Source of the DNA: Microbacterium oleivorans
GTDB taxonomy: Bacteria > Actinomycetota > Actinomycetes > Actinomycetales > Microbacteriaceae
Reading direction: 5' to 3'
NCBI RefSeq assembly: GCF_013389665.1
Contig: NZ_CP058316.1
Span: 2,356,001 to 2,420,000, forward strand
DNA length: 64,000 nucleotides
Part shown: piece by piece, positions 41,991-51,793 of the stretch
Numbering within the stretch: position 1 is the stretch's first letter
Layout of the letters: every line of letters starts with the position of its first letter
Translations under genes and position numbers: made by a program
Notes under the pieces: model-generated
Seen by the model: the letters and a program-made list of their open reading frames with translations, nothing else
Told to the model about the DNA's origin: nothing
The model's database searches: none

Positions 41991-43709
41991 ATGTGGTGGG
42001 ATGCCGTCACGAGTGGACGGTTCTTCACCATATGGAGCGTCGTGGTCGCGCTTCCCCTCGGCGTCCTGGTGCTCGCCCCCTACGCTTCCGTCGAGGCAGC
42101 GTCCGACCTGGGTGCCGCTCTGGTGTCGTCGCTGGCGGTGACCGTCGTGCTCATCGTGGTCCTGGTGCCCGTTGCGCTCGCGGAGCGCCGGCTGCCGTGG
42201 GGCGCCGCGCGGGGCGTGGTGGTCCTGACCTCGCTCGTGGCCGCTGCCGCGGCCCGACCGTTCCTCAACGAGGCGGCGACCGTCGGCGTCTTCGGGCTCT
42301 CTCCCGACCCCGCCTGGTTCGAGCGCATCCTCACGAACGTCGTCGCGTGGGTCAGCGTGCTCTCGCTCGTGGCGATCACCGAGCAGCTGTATGCCAGCTC
42401 GCACGCCGCGATGGCGCGTTTGAGCGACGCGCTGCGCGCCGTGAGCGACGAGCAGCGCCGCGCCGGCCGCTTCGAGCGCGAGAGCCGTGAGTTCCTCGAG
42501 GCCGAGATCGGCACCCTCCGCGATGCGCTCTCCGCGCTGCTGCTGTCGAAGCTCGAGTTCGAGAACGTCCGCGACTTCTCCGACATCGTGCGGACGGCCA
42601 GCCATCGTGCCCGCGCACGCGCGCGGACGGCACTCGCCGACGTCCTGCCCGATCGCGCGACGATCTTCCCTCCGCCTCCCGGCCGGTCGTTCCTCGCGCG
42701 CCTGCGACCCGCCCCGGTCGCCCTGGCGGGGACGATCTTCGCGGCGGGCAGCGCGCCCTTCGCATTCCGCACGGGTGGCCCGATTCTGCTCCTGGTGGTC
42801 GCGTCGGGTGTGCTCGGGCTGTCGCTGGTCGCCGATCACGGGGTGCGACGGCTCTCCCGACACCGGTCGGTCCGCGACCGCGGCGCGATCCTCGTGATCG
42901 TGTGGTCGATCACCGGGCTCGTCGTGGCAGGGGCGGGGGCGGCGGTCGCGGGCGCCGGGGGGCTCGTCCCGCTCGTGACGATCATCGCCCTGCCGGGGAT
43001 CGCCGTCATCGCGGCGTTGTGCGCCGACGCCGTGCACCGGGGCCGGGTCGAGGCGCGACGTCTCGGACGCGCGCTGCGCGCCGTCGTCCGCTCGGCGGCC
43101 GAGCGTTCGACGGCGACGCGCCAGTCGCTCGTCCACGCGTCGGACGTCCTCCACGGGCGGGTGCAGGGGACCTGTGTCGTGCTCGCTGCCCGGGTGGACG
43201 ATGATCTCGCGACCGCGTCGGACATCGAGGAGTTCGAAGCCGCGGTGGCCGACGCGCTCACCGACGCGCTCGGCACCACCGGGCCGGGAACGAGAAGGGT
43301 CGCCGGGTTGGACGAGACCGTCGCGGCATGGCAGCCGGTGCTGGCCGTCGAGTCACGGGTGGACGCGGGGGCGAAGTCCGCGATGTCCGACCCGCTCGTC
43401 TCTGTGCAGGTGGTCGCGGTCGTGGCCGAGGGGCTGGTCAACGCGGTCAAACACGCGTCCGAGAGGACGGCGTTCATCGAGGTGACCAGCGCCGCCGACG
43501 GCGGGCTGACGGTGCGGGTCATCAGCCCCGGGGAGCTGCGCGAGGATCCGGCGCGCGGGGGGTTGGGGATCATCGCCCTCGGTCCGACGGCCCGGGTGTT
43601 CCAGCGCTCCGGCGACGTCGTCCTCGAGGCGTCGGTGCCCGCCGGGGGAACCGGTCTCGTGGGTGCCGGTCAGGCCGGCGGTGCACTCCACGACAGCGAT
43701 TCGATGTAG
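41991..43709 (+). CDS. membrane histidine-kinase-like ATP-binding protein, paralogue 2
   Basis: A 572-residue homologue of the protein at 11207-12877. It has the same WWDAVTSGRFFTIW head, four N-terminal helices, LAERRLPWGAARGVVVL, a charged linker and a second membrane block (about residues 235-345). The putative H-box is VLHGRVQG, the N-box is EGLVNAVKHAS and the glycine box is RGGLGI. The DNGxG box is replaced by a VISPGEL segment. The GGGGA run 5 bases before the ATG supports this start; a GTG at 41937, behind a GAGGGGG run, is the alternative. Its 3' end overlaps the convergent ppx gene by 40 bases. No response regulator is adjacent. A signalling role for the polysaccharide locus is inference. 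Confidence 0.75.
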   Translation: MWWDAVTSGRFFTIWSVVVALPLGVLVLAPYASVEAASDLGAALVSSLAVTVVLIVVLVPVALAERRLPWGAARGVVVLTSLVAAAAARPFLNEAATVGVFGLSPDPAWFERILTNVVAWVSVLSLVAITEQLYASSHAAMARLSDALRAVSDEQRRAGRFERESREFLEAEIGTLRDALSALLLSKLEFENVRDFSDIVRTASHRARARARTALADVLPDRATIFPPPPGRSFLARLRPAPVALAGTIFAAGSAPFAFRTGGPILLLVVASGVLGLSLVADHGVRRLSRHRSVRDRGAILVIVWSITGLVVAGAGAAVAGAGGLVPLVTIIALPGIAVIAALCADAVHRGRVEARRLGRALRAVVRSAAERSTATRQSLVHASDVLHGRVQGTCVVLAARVDDDLATASDIEEFEAAVADALTDALGTTGPGTRRVAGLDETVAAWQPVLAVESRVDAGAKSAMSDPLVSVQVVAVVAEGLVNAVKHASERTAFIEVTSAADGGLTVRVISPGELREDPARGGLGIIALGPTARVFQRSGDVVLEASVPAGGTGLVGAGQAGGALHDSDSM

Positions 43710-44614
43710 CGCAGCAGCACGCCCTCGCGCAGCGCCCACGGCGAGACCTCGAGCTCGTCGACATCGAACGCGCGCATGGCCTCGTGCAGCACGACCGCTC
43801 CCGCGACGATCTGGAACGTACGGTCGGCGGTGATCCCCGGCAGCTCCTGGCGCGCCGACGCGGGGAGGCGGGCGAGGCGCGGGATCCACGATCCGAGCGC
43901 GGACCGGGGCAGCGTCATCCGCTCGATCCCCGACCACCCCGGCACCGGGTAGCCCGCCAGCTTCGCGAGCGAGCGGATCGCCTTGGACGAGCCGACGACG
44001 TGATCCGGCCGCGCCGTGTCGGCCATCGAGGCCACGACCGGCCGGAGCGTGGCGCGCGCGTGGTCACGCAAGCGCTCCACGGCGTCCTCGCCCGGCGGGT
44101 CCTGGGGCAGGAACTGCACGGTCATGCGGCCGGCGCCGAGGGGGACGGATGCCGCGACGTCGGGCAGCTCGTCGCCGCCCGCGGCGACCTCGAGCGACCC
44201 GCCGCCGATGTCGAAGAGCAGGATCTGCCCGGCGGACCATCCGAACCAGCGCCGGACCGCCAAGAAGGTGAACCGCGCTTCCGACTCGCCGCCGAGCACC
44301 TGCAGGTCCTGGCCGAGGGCATCCTCGATCGCGGCGATGACCGCCGCGCCGTTCGTCGCGTCGCGCACGGCGCTGGTGGCCGTGGCCAGCAGCTCGACCA
44401 CGTTCTCGGTGCGCGAGACAGCCACCGCCTCGCTCACGGCCGAGACGAGGGCGCTCACGCCGTCCGCGCTGATCGAGCCGTCGGGCTCGAGGTACCGCAT
44501 GAGGCGCAGCACCGTGCGCTTGCTCGTACGTGCCAGAGGCCGGCCACCGGGGCGCACATCGGCGACGAGCAGGTGGACCGTGTTCGAACCGATGTCGAGG
44601 ACTCCCAGGCGCAC
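43670..44614 (-). CDS. ppx: Ppx/GppA family exopolyphosphatase
   Basis: A 314-residue protein of the ASKHA fold. The phosphate-1 loop is RLGVLDIGSNTVHLLVAD, and the second phosphate loop is LLFDIGGGSLEVAAG. ATSAVRDATNG and ESEARFTFLAVRR lie between them. It should release phosphate from polyphosphate or remove it from pppGpp. At this length it is the short, two-domain actinobacterial form. It has a GTG start. It is convergent and overlapping with the kinase-like gene and divergent from coaA. Confidence 0.92.
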   Translation of the reverse strand: MRLGVLDIGSNTVHLLVADVRPGGRPLARTSKRTVLRLMRYLEPDGSISADGVSALVSAVSEAVAVSRTENVVELLATATSAVRDATNGAAVIAAIEDALGQDLQVLGGESEARFTFLAVRRWFGWSAGQILLFDIGGGSLEVAAGGDELPDVAASVPLGAGRMTVQFLPQDPPGEDAVERLRDHARATLRPVVASMADTARPDHVVGSSKAIRSLAKLAGYPVPGWSGIERMTLPRSALGSWIPRLARLPASARQELPGITADRTFQIVAGAVVLHEAMRAFDVDELEVSPWALREGVLLRYIESLSWSAPPA

Positions 44615-44666
44615 AGCTTCACAGTAGCGGCCGGGTGCCGGGCCGGCGGGGCCCGAGGACGTTACG

Positions 44667-45632
44667 ATGAGCGCGATGTCACCTGAAGATCTGCTGGCGC
44701 TGGCGCCGCTCGCCCCCTCGCTGTATCGCGAGATCGATCGCGCCGACTGGGCTCGGCTGGCCGCCGGCGCGCTGCAGCCGTTGAGCGAGACCGAGATCGT
44801 GCAGCTTCGAGGTCTGGGCGATCGCATGGACCTCGGTGAGGTGTCTCAGGTCTACCTGCCGCTGAGCCGGCTGCTCTCGCTGTATGCCAGCGCCACCCGG
44901 CGGCTGGGTGCCGACACCGATGCCTTCCTGGGCGACGACGACAGCACGACGCCCTTCGTCGTCGGCGTCGCCGGATCGGTCGCGGTGGGCAAGTCCACCG
45001 TGGCGCGCCTGCTGCGCGAGCTCATGAGCCGGTGGCCGGGCACGCCGAGGGTCGAGCTCGTGACCACCGACGGCTTCCTCTATCCCAATGCCGAGCTCGA
45101 GCGCCGCGGCTTGATGGCGCGCAAGGGGTTCCCCGAGTCGTACGATCGCCGGGCCCTGCTGTCGTTCCTGACCGACGTCAAGTCCGGCGCAGCCGAGGTG
45201 CACGCCCCCTTCTACTCGCACATGCGGTACGACATCGTCCCCGACGCCCAGATCACCGTCCGTCGACCCGACGTCGTCATCGTCGAGGGGCTCAACGTCC
45301 TGGCGCCGCCGCCGGCGCCCCACGAGGTCGCGGTGAGCGACCTGTTCGACTTCTCGATCTACGTCGACGCCGAGGTCGAGCACATCAGCCGGTGGTACGT
45401 CGACCGGTTCATGACGCTCAAGGCCGGCGCCTTCAACAATCCGTCGTCGTACTTCAACACCTTCGCCGACCTCGACGACGAGGAGGCGGTCGCGATGGCG
45501 CGGACGTTCTGGAACGACATCAACCTGCCGAACCTGGTCGAGAACGTCCTGCCGACGAAGCATCGCGCGACGCTCATCCTGCACAAGGGTGCATCCCACG
45601 CCGTGGAGCGGGTCCTGCTGCGCAAGGTCTGA
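44667..45632 (+). CDS. coaA: type I pantothenate kinase
   Basis: A 321-residue enzyme for the first step of coenzyme A synthesis. The P-loop is GSVAVGKS (residues 103-110). Also visible are VELVTTDGFLYPNAELERRGLMARKGFPESYD, PFYSHMRYDIVP, VIVEGLNVL, and the RWYVDRFMTLKAGAFNNPSSYF segment that binds pantothenate. The length matches E. coli CoaA. GAGGA lies about 7 bases before the ATG at 44667; a second ATG at 44676 is possible. It is a single gene followed by a long stretch with no recognised gene. Confidence 0.97.
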   Translation: MSAMSPEDLLALAPLAPSLYREIDRADWARLAAGALQPLSETEIVQLRGLGDRMDLGEVSQVYLPLSRLLSLYASATRRLGADTDAFLGDDDSTTPFVVGVAGSVAVGKSTVARLLRELMSRWPGTPRVELVTTDGFLYPNAELERRGLMARKGFPESYDRRALLSFLTDVKSGAAEVHAPFYSHMRYDIVPDAQITVRRPDVVIVEGLNVLAPPPAPHEVAVSDLFDFSIYVDAEVEHISRWYVDRFMTLKAGAFNNPSSYFNTFADLDDEEAVAMARTFWNDINLPNLVENVLPTKHRATLILHKGASHAVERVLLRKV

Positions 45633-45699
45633 GCCCGAGAGCGGCATGCCCGCCGACCCCGGAGGATCGACGGGCACACCTGGTGTGGACGGCCCCCGC

Positions 45700-45918
45700 T
45701 CAGGGGGAGGGGTACGACCCGAAACCGAGCGGTCCGGTCGGCAGAGCCGTCGAGGCCGGGGCCCGGGTCGCGGTGATCGAGCAGAAGCCGCCACATCCGT
45801 ACGGCGCGTGTTCGGACGTCGGCCGCAGCCGCGCGGGCGGAGTCGGTCCGACGCGGCGTGCGCCGGCGCGACGACTGCTCCCCAGCAGCCGTGCGAGCGC
45901 ATGCAATCGCCTCGTCAT
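45700..45918 (-). CDS. possible 72-residue small protein
   Basis: A short frame starting MTRRLHALARLLG, with GGGGA 5 bases before the ATG and two TTGGGGA motifs upstream, separated by an imperfect hairpin. This is the same leader order as the polysaccharide genes. The product is Pro/Arg-rich with two cysteines (APYGCGGFCSI) and has no signal peptide or known domain. It could be real, a pseudogene remnant, or chance. I keep it only because of its start signal. Confidence 0.25.
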   Translation of the reverse strand: MTRRLHALARLLGSSRRAGARRVGPTPPARLRPTSEHAPYGCGGFCSITATRAPASTALPTGPLGFGSYPSP

Positions 45919-46135
45919 GCTCGTCCCCAATTCCCCAGCGGGACCGGCCGTAGCCGTGATCCCGTTCCCCAACACCGCCGAGCCGATCGCGCCGGGTCCC
46001 ATCCCGGCGTGTCGAATCACTCTGCGTTTCGTCCGGGCCGTGGCCGCGGACTGCGCTCAGTATGTCAGAGCGTCGTGGTTGCCGGAAGCATGAATCTCGC
46101 AAGGTTTGCGACCGAACCGAGAGCGGACCGTGTGC

Positions 46136-46173
46136 GTTGTGCAGTGCGCGTGCGCGGCTGCGCACTGCACAAC
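46136..46173. repeat. perfect 14-bp inverted repeat
   Basis: GTTGTGCAGTGCGC is repeated as its exact complement with a 10-base spacer. No T-run follows on either side and no gene is close. It could be a terminator, a protein site or an RNA hairpin. Confidence 0.7.
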
Positions 46174-46468
46174 GCCCTCACGGTGCACAGATCCCCATCG
46201 ACACCTTGAGTTCGACGCGTTTTCGTGACTCCCACACCCCCCAAAAGCAGGGAGCCTGCGCGTCGTGGTTGATCGTACAACCGATGTCGGTGTCCGCCAA
46301 TAGGGGGACACGCCAGTTTCGGGAGTCGGACTTCTCGCCGCGATCGGTGTTCTCGCCGCGCGCATCCGGTAGGCTTCAACCGCCTGCGTAGTACTCGAAC
46401 CGTTCCCCAAGCGGTGATTCGGTCGCCCCGCCGTCCCCAACGGCCCGACCGAGAGCGCGTGGGTTGCG

Positions 46469-46517
46469 GGGCCCTCTCGAGTAAATCAGTCCCCAAATGG
46501 CTGACTCGAGAGGGCCC
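46469..46517. repeat. perfect 14-bp inverted repeat with G-run in the loop
   Basis: Arms GGGCCCTCTCGAGT and complement enclose 21 bases, within which CAG/CTG can extend the stem. The minus-strand loop then reads CCATTTGGGGA, the same motif seen in the polysaccharide leaders. It may also act as a terminator. Confidence 0.6.
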
Positions 46518-46594
46518 TCGTCTTCGTCCGGCGAACGATACATGCGCCGGATCGTGTTACGCACCCGTCATCACGACCTGCTAGGTATGAATCC

Positions 46595-47830
46595 ATGGAA
46601 CTGGGGCGTCGCTCACGCGCGCTCGTGCGCGCGACCGTCCGCATGCGTGTACGACTGCGGCGTCGCGCCCGGGCCTCCCGGTGGCGTGGCGCCGTCGCGC
46701 TGAGCACCGTGGCGCTCCTGGCCGCCACCGCCACCCTGGCCCCGGCCGCAGCCTCGTCCGCTTTCGCTCCGGCGACGGTGGCCGGCCCTGCGGCCGCCGC
46801 CGCGGGCGACCGGGTGGTCCGTTTCGGCGACGCCGCGGCCGAGGACGGACGAGCCGTTTTGCTGGTGCACGGATGGCTGAGCACGACGCTGCCGACCGAA
46901 GCCGGCCAATCCGCCTTCGCGCGCTCGCCGTTCGCCCGTCCGGTGCAGTGGAAGGACGGCTCGGGGGAACCCGTGGGACGCGGCATGTCGGCATCCCTCC
47001 AGCAGCGGCTCGAAGCGGTGCCCGGCCTGGCGGTGTACGCCTTCGACTATTCGGCCAACTCGGCGGGCTGGGTGGGCTCGAACGGGTCGGCCGAGAACCT
47101 CGCCGCCGCCATCCGCTCGATCGCCGCCGCCGTGCACGGACCGGTCGACATCGTGACGCACTCCATGGGCGGGCTCGCGCTGCGATACGCCCTCCGCGAC
47201 ACCCCCGGCCTGACCGACCTCATCGGCGAGGTGGTCACGGTCGGGACCCCCACCGAGGGCTCCGACATCGCCAACGTCGCCGTCGACATCGCCGCCGTCA
47301 TCCGCGCCACGATGTCGACCCTGCCCGTGCTGCAGACCCTGGTGCTCCCGTGGATCGGGGCCGTCTGCAACAACCAGCTCGCCGGCGACGCTCTCGACGG
47401 CTGCGACCTGCCGCCGGTCATCCGCACCGGGATCGCCGCTCTCGGACCGGGTGGCACGGCTCTGCGGGCGGGGTCGGACGACCTCGCCGACCTTCCGGAC
47501 TGGCCCTCCGGGCTGCGGGTGCACGCGATCGCCGGTGACGCGGTGGTCTCGCTGCCACTGGCCACCGGGGCGACGTGGGATGCGCACCTGGGCGACGGCC
47601 TGGTCGCCGAGCCGTCGGCCACGGCCGGAAGCGACGATGCGACCGTCGTGACGTGCCGCACGCAGTTGGCCCCGGGCCTCGGCGGCATCCTGAGCGTGCT
47701 GTCGGGGGAGGTGGCGGCGCCGCCGTTCGGCGGCGCGTGCGGACACGACGCCATCTTCGCGAACCTCGAGGTCGTCGACGCCGTGCTCTCGGACCTCGGT
47801 CACCCGCCCACGGCGCGGGCCCAGGGGTAG
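46595..47830 (+). CDS. secreted alpha/beta hydrolase (triacylglycerol lipase-like)
   Basis: A 411-residue exported protein with a long Arg-rich head, then a signal peptide (VALSTVALLAATATLAPAAASSAFA). The hydrolase core starts AVLLVHGWLS (oxyanion strand), with LAVYAFDYSANSAGW and the nucleophile elbow VDIVTHSMGGLALRYA. The His is likely near the C-terminal CGHDAIF segment. Four cysteines in the mature part could form disulphides. It should hydrolyse lipids or esters outside the cell. A start at the internal ATG 46643 would give a more usual signal peptide length. A -10-like TAGGTA lies just upstream. It precedes glmS by 48 bases. Confidence 0.85.
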   Translation: MELGRRSRALVRATVRMRVRLRRRARASRWRGAVALSTVALLAATATLAPAAASSAFAPATVAGPAAAAAGDRVVRFGDAAAEDGRAVLLVHGWLSTTLPTEAGQSAFARSPFARPVQWKDGSGEPVGRGMSASLQQRLEAVPGLAVYAFDYSANSAGWVGSNGSAENLAAAIRSIAAAVHGPVDIVTHSMGGLALRYALRDTPGLTDLIGEVVTVGTPTEGSDIANVAVDIAAVIRATMSTLPVLQTLVLPWIGAVCNNQLAGDALDGCDLPPVIRTGIAALGPGGTALRAGSDDLADLPDWPSGLRVHAIAGDAVVSLPLATGATWDAHLGDGLVAEPSATAGSDDATVVTCRTQLAPGLGGILSVLSGEVAAPPFGGACGHDAIFANLEVVDAVLSDLGHPPTARAQG

Positions 47831-47878
47831 CCGGCCGGTCGCGGGGCCGCGCGGCTCGCGCGATCTAGGATGGAGCCC

Positions 47879-49729
<1,851 letters not shown>

Positions 49730-49754
49730 GCCCGTCGGGGCGAGAGGGGATGCC

Positions 49755-50111
49755 GTGATCGTCGGCATCGGCGTCGATCTGGTCGACGTGCCGCGTTTCG
49801 AGCGCTCGCTGGAGCGCACGCCGCGCCTGCTCGAGCGGCTCTTCTCGCCCGCCGAACGGACGCTCAAGCCGCGCTCGCTCGCGGCGCGCTATGCCGCCAA
49901 GGAGGCGCTGATCAAGGCGCTCGGCGGCTCGGAGGGCGTGCACTGGGTCGACATCGAGGTGGCGTCCGAGGCATCCGGCCGCCCGGTCTTCGCGCTCACC
50001 GGCGACACCGCCCGCACCGTGGCGGCGCGGGGTGTCGCGGCGCTGCACCTGTCGCTCTCGCACGACGCGAACATCGCCACCGCCTACGTGATCGCCGAGG
50101 CGTCCGCATGA
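49755..50111 (+). CDS. acpS: holo-[acyl-carrier-protein] synthase
   Basis: A 118-residue AcpS that transfers 4'-phosphopantetheine from CoA to acyl carrier protein. It shows IVGIGVDLVDVPRF with the Mg-binding Asp, FSPAERTLKP, AARYAAKEALIKALG, and the C-terminal HLSLSHDANIATAYVIAE. The length is standard. It has a GTG start with a purine-rich GAGAGGGG upstream. It overlaps the alr gene by four bases (ATGA), so it is coupled to cell-wall synthesis genes in this run. Confidence 0.96.
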   Translation: MIVGIGVDLVDVPRFERSLERTPRLLERLFSPAERTLKPRSLAARYAAKEALIKALGGSEGVHWVDIEVASEASGRPVFALTGDTARTVAARGVAALHLSLSHDANIATAYVIAEASA

Positions 50112-51253
50112 GCGGATCGACGCACGCGAGCATGCGCCGAGCGCTCATCGACGTCGCCGCGATCGAGCACAACGTCCGGCATCTGCGTCGCCTCGTGCAG
50201 ACCGAGGTCATCGCCGTGGTCAAGGCCGACGGCTACGGGCACGGCGCGGTGCGCGCCGCCGAGGCGGCCCTGGCCGGCGGGGCCGCGCGCCTCGGCGTCG
50301 CCGACATCGACGAGGCGCTCGCGCTGCGCGCGGCGGGCATCACCGCCCCCGTGGTCGCTTGGCTGCACGCCCCCGACGCCGACTTCCGCGCCGCGGCCGC
50401 CCACCGCGTCGAGCTCGGGATCTCGAGCTTCGCGCAGCTCGAGGCGGCCGCCGCGGCCGCGACGGGGGAGAGCCCGGTGGGAGTGCATCTGAAGGTCGAG
50501 ACGGGTCTCGGCCGCAACGGTGTCGAGCCGCGCGAATGGCGTCGGGTGTGCGCCGAGGCGGCCCGGCTCGAGCGCATCGGCCGGATCCGTGTCGTGGGTG
50601 TCTTCAGTCATCTCTCCAACACGAGCATCGACGACGACCGTGCCGCGCTCGCGCGGTTCCACGAGGCCGTGGCCGATGCGGCAGCGGTCGGGGTCTCGCC
50701 GCGGCTGCGCCACATCGCCGCCTCCCACGCGGCGCTCGCCCTTCCGGAGTCGCGACTGGACTGCGTGCGGCTGGGCATCGCCGTGTACGGGCTCTCGCCG
50801 ACGCCGGACCGCACCTCGGCCGACCTGGGGCTGCGCCCGGCGATGACACTGCGCAGCACCGTCGCCGCCGTCCGACGCGTTCCCGCGGGACAGGGCGTCT
50901 CCTACGGCTACACCCACCGAGCGGCCGCCGAGACGACGCTCGCCCTCGTGCCGATCGGCTACGCCGACGGCGTCCCGCGGCAGGCATCGGGCCGCGGCCC
51001 CGTCGTGATCGGCGGAGGCCGGTTCACCGTGGCGGGTCGTATCGCGATGGACCAGTTCGTGGTCGACGTGGGGGACGCGGAGGTGTCGGTGGGCGACGAG
51101 GTGGTCCTGTTCGGCGACCCGACCCTGGGCGCGCCGAGCGCCGCGGAATGGGCGGATGCCGCCGACACGATCGATTACGAGATCGTCACGCGGGTCGGGC
51201 CGCGCGTGCGACGCATCACGGTCACGGACGAGGCGACGGGAGACGGATCATGA
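50108..51253 (+). CDS. alr: alanine racemase
   Basis: A 381-residue PLP enzyme that makes D-alanine for peptidoglycan. The PLP lysine is Lys39 in VIAVVKADGYGHG. The barrel contains VHLKVETGLGRNGVEP and GVFSHLSN. The C-terminal domain has GVSYGYTH with the second catalytic Tyr, VPIGYADGVPR, and GRIAMDQFVVDVG. The length matches the family. It overlaps acpS upstream and tsaE downstream by four bases each. Confidence 0.97.
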   Translation: MSGSTHASMRRALIDVAAIEHNVRHLRRLVQTEVIAVVKADGYGHGAVRAAEAALAGGAARLGVADIDEALALRAAGITAPVVAWLHAPDADFRAAAAHRVELGISSFAQLEAAAAAATGESPVGVHLKVETGLGRNGVEPREWRRVCAEAARLERIGRIRVVGVFSHLSNTSIDDDRAALARFHEAVADAAAVGVSPRLRHIAASHAALALPESRLDCVRLGIAVYGLSPTPDRTSADLGLRPAMTLRSTVAAVRRVPAGQGVSYGYTHRAAAETTLALVPIGYADGVPRQASGRGPVVIGGGRFTVAGRIAMDQFVVDVGDAEVSVGDEVVLFGDPTLGAPSAAEWADAADTIDYEIVTRVGPRVRRITVTDEATGDGS

Positions 51254-51753
51254 GCTCACTGGACGAGTACCTGGGTCAGCGCGAGGTGACCTCCGCCGGC
51301 GACATGGAGGCGTGGGGTCGCGAGATCGGAGAGCGGCTGCGCGCCGGCGACCTCCTGGTGCTGACCGGGCCCCTCGGGGCGGGTAAGACCACGCTGACCC
51401 GCGGAATCGGGGCGGGCCTCGGCGTGCGCGGGCCGATCCAGAGTCCGACGTTCGTCATCGCCCGCACCCACCCCTCGCTCGTCGACGGCCCCCCGCTCGT
51501 TCACGTCGACGCCTACCGGCTCGGGTCCGCGGCGGAGCTGTCGGACCTCGACCTCGACCTCGACGCCTCGGTGACGATCGTCGAATGGGGGCGCGGCATG
51601 GTCGACGGACTGCGCGAGAGCTGGTGGGAGATCGAGCTCGAACGCGGCTGGAGCGGAACGGGCCTCGACAACGCCTGCGGCACGAGCGGCCCCGCGGCGG
51701 CCGAGATGGCCGATGCCGCTCCCCGCATCGTCACGGTCAGCCGTCGCCCCTGA
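51250..51753 (+). CDS. tsaE: tRNA threonylcarbamoyladenosine ATPase subunit TsaE
   Basis: A 167-residue P-loop ATPase. The Walker A motif is LTGPLGAGKTTLTRGIGAGLG. The family segments GPIQSPTFVIARTHP, HVDAYRLGS and VTIVEWGRG are all present. It works with TsaB and TsaD to place t6A on tRNAs that read ANN codons. The C-terminus is longer and Ala-rich relative to E. coli TsaE. It overlaps alr by four bases (ATGA). Confidence 0.95.
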   Translation: MSSLDEYLGQREVTSAGDMEAWGREIGERLRAGDLLVLTGPLGAGKTTLTRGIGAGLGVRGPIQSPTFVIARTHPSLVDGPPLVHVDAYRLGSAAELSDLDLDLDASVTIVEWGRGMVDGLRESWWEIELERGWSGTGLDNACGTSGPAAAEMADAAPRIVTVSRRP

Positions 51754-51793
51754 CAGGGACGCGCCGGCGCCGGGGCCGACTACCCTGGATCAC

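Larger units (their letters stand above)
45633..46594 (-). other. 960-bp stretch without a recognisable gene, rich in G-run motifs and inverted repeats
   Basis: No frame here gives a familiar protein, and the GC content falls in the middle (about 46080-46400). It contains five minus-strand TTGGGGA motifs (45924-45930, 45966-45972, 46404-46410, 46434-46440, 46490-46496) and two perfect 14-bp inverted repeats (46136-46173 and 46469-46517). The small frames that cross it are listed only where a start signal supports them. It may be a regulatory RNA region or the decayed remains of a gene like those in the polysaccharide locus. Confidence 0.55.

Noticed and set aside
43561..43570. TTGGGGA inside the second kinase-like gene as another regulatory site
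   Set aside because: It lies in the codons of the conserved glycine box (RGGLGI), which explains it.
46057..46564. Leftward frames of 60-130 residues in the 960-bp stretch
   Set aside because: They lack ribosome sites, run through the inverted repeats and show no conserved-looking segments. Only the 72-residue frame has a start signal.
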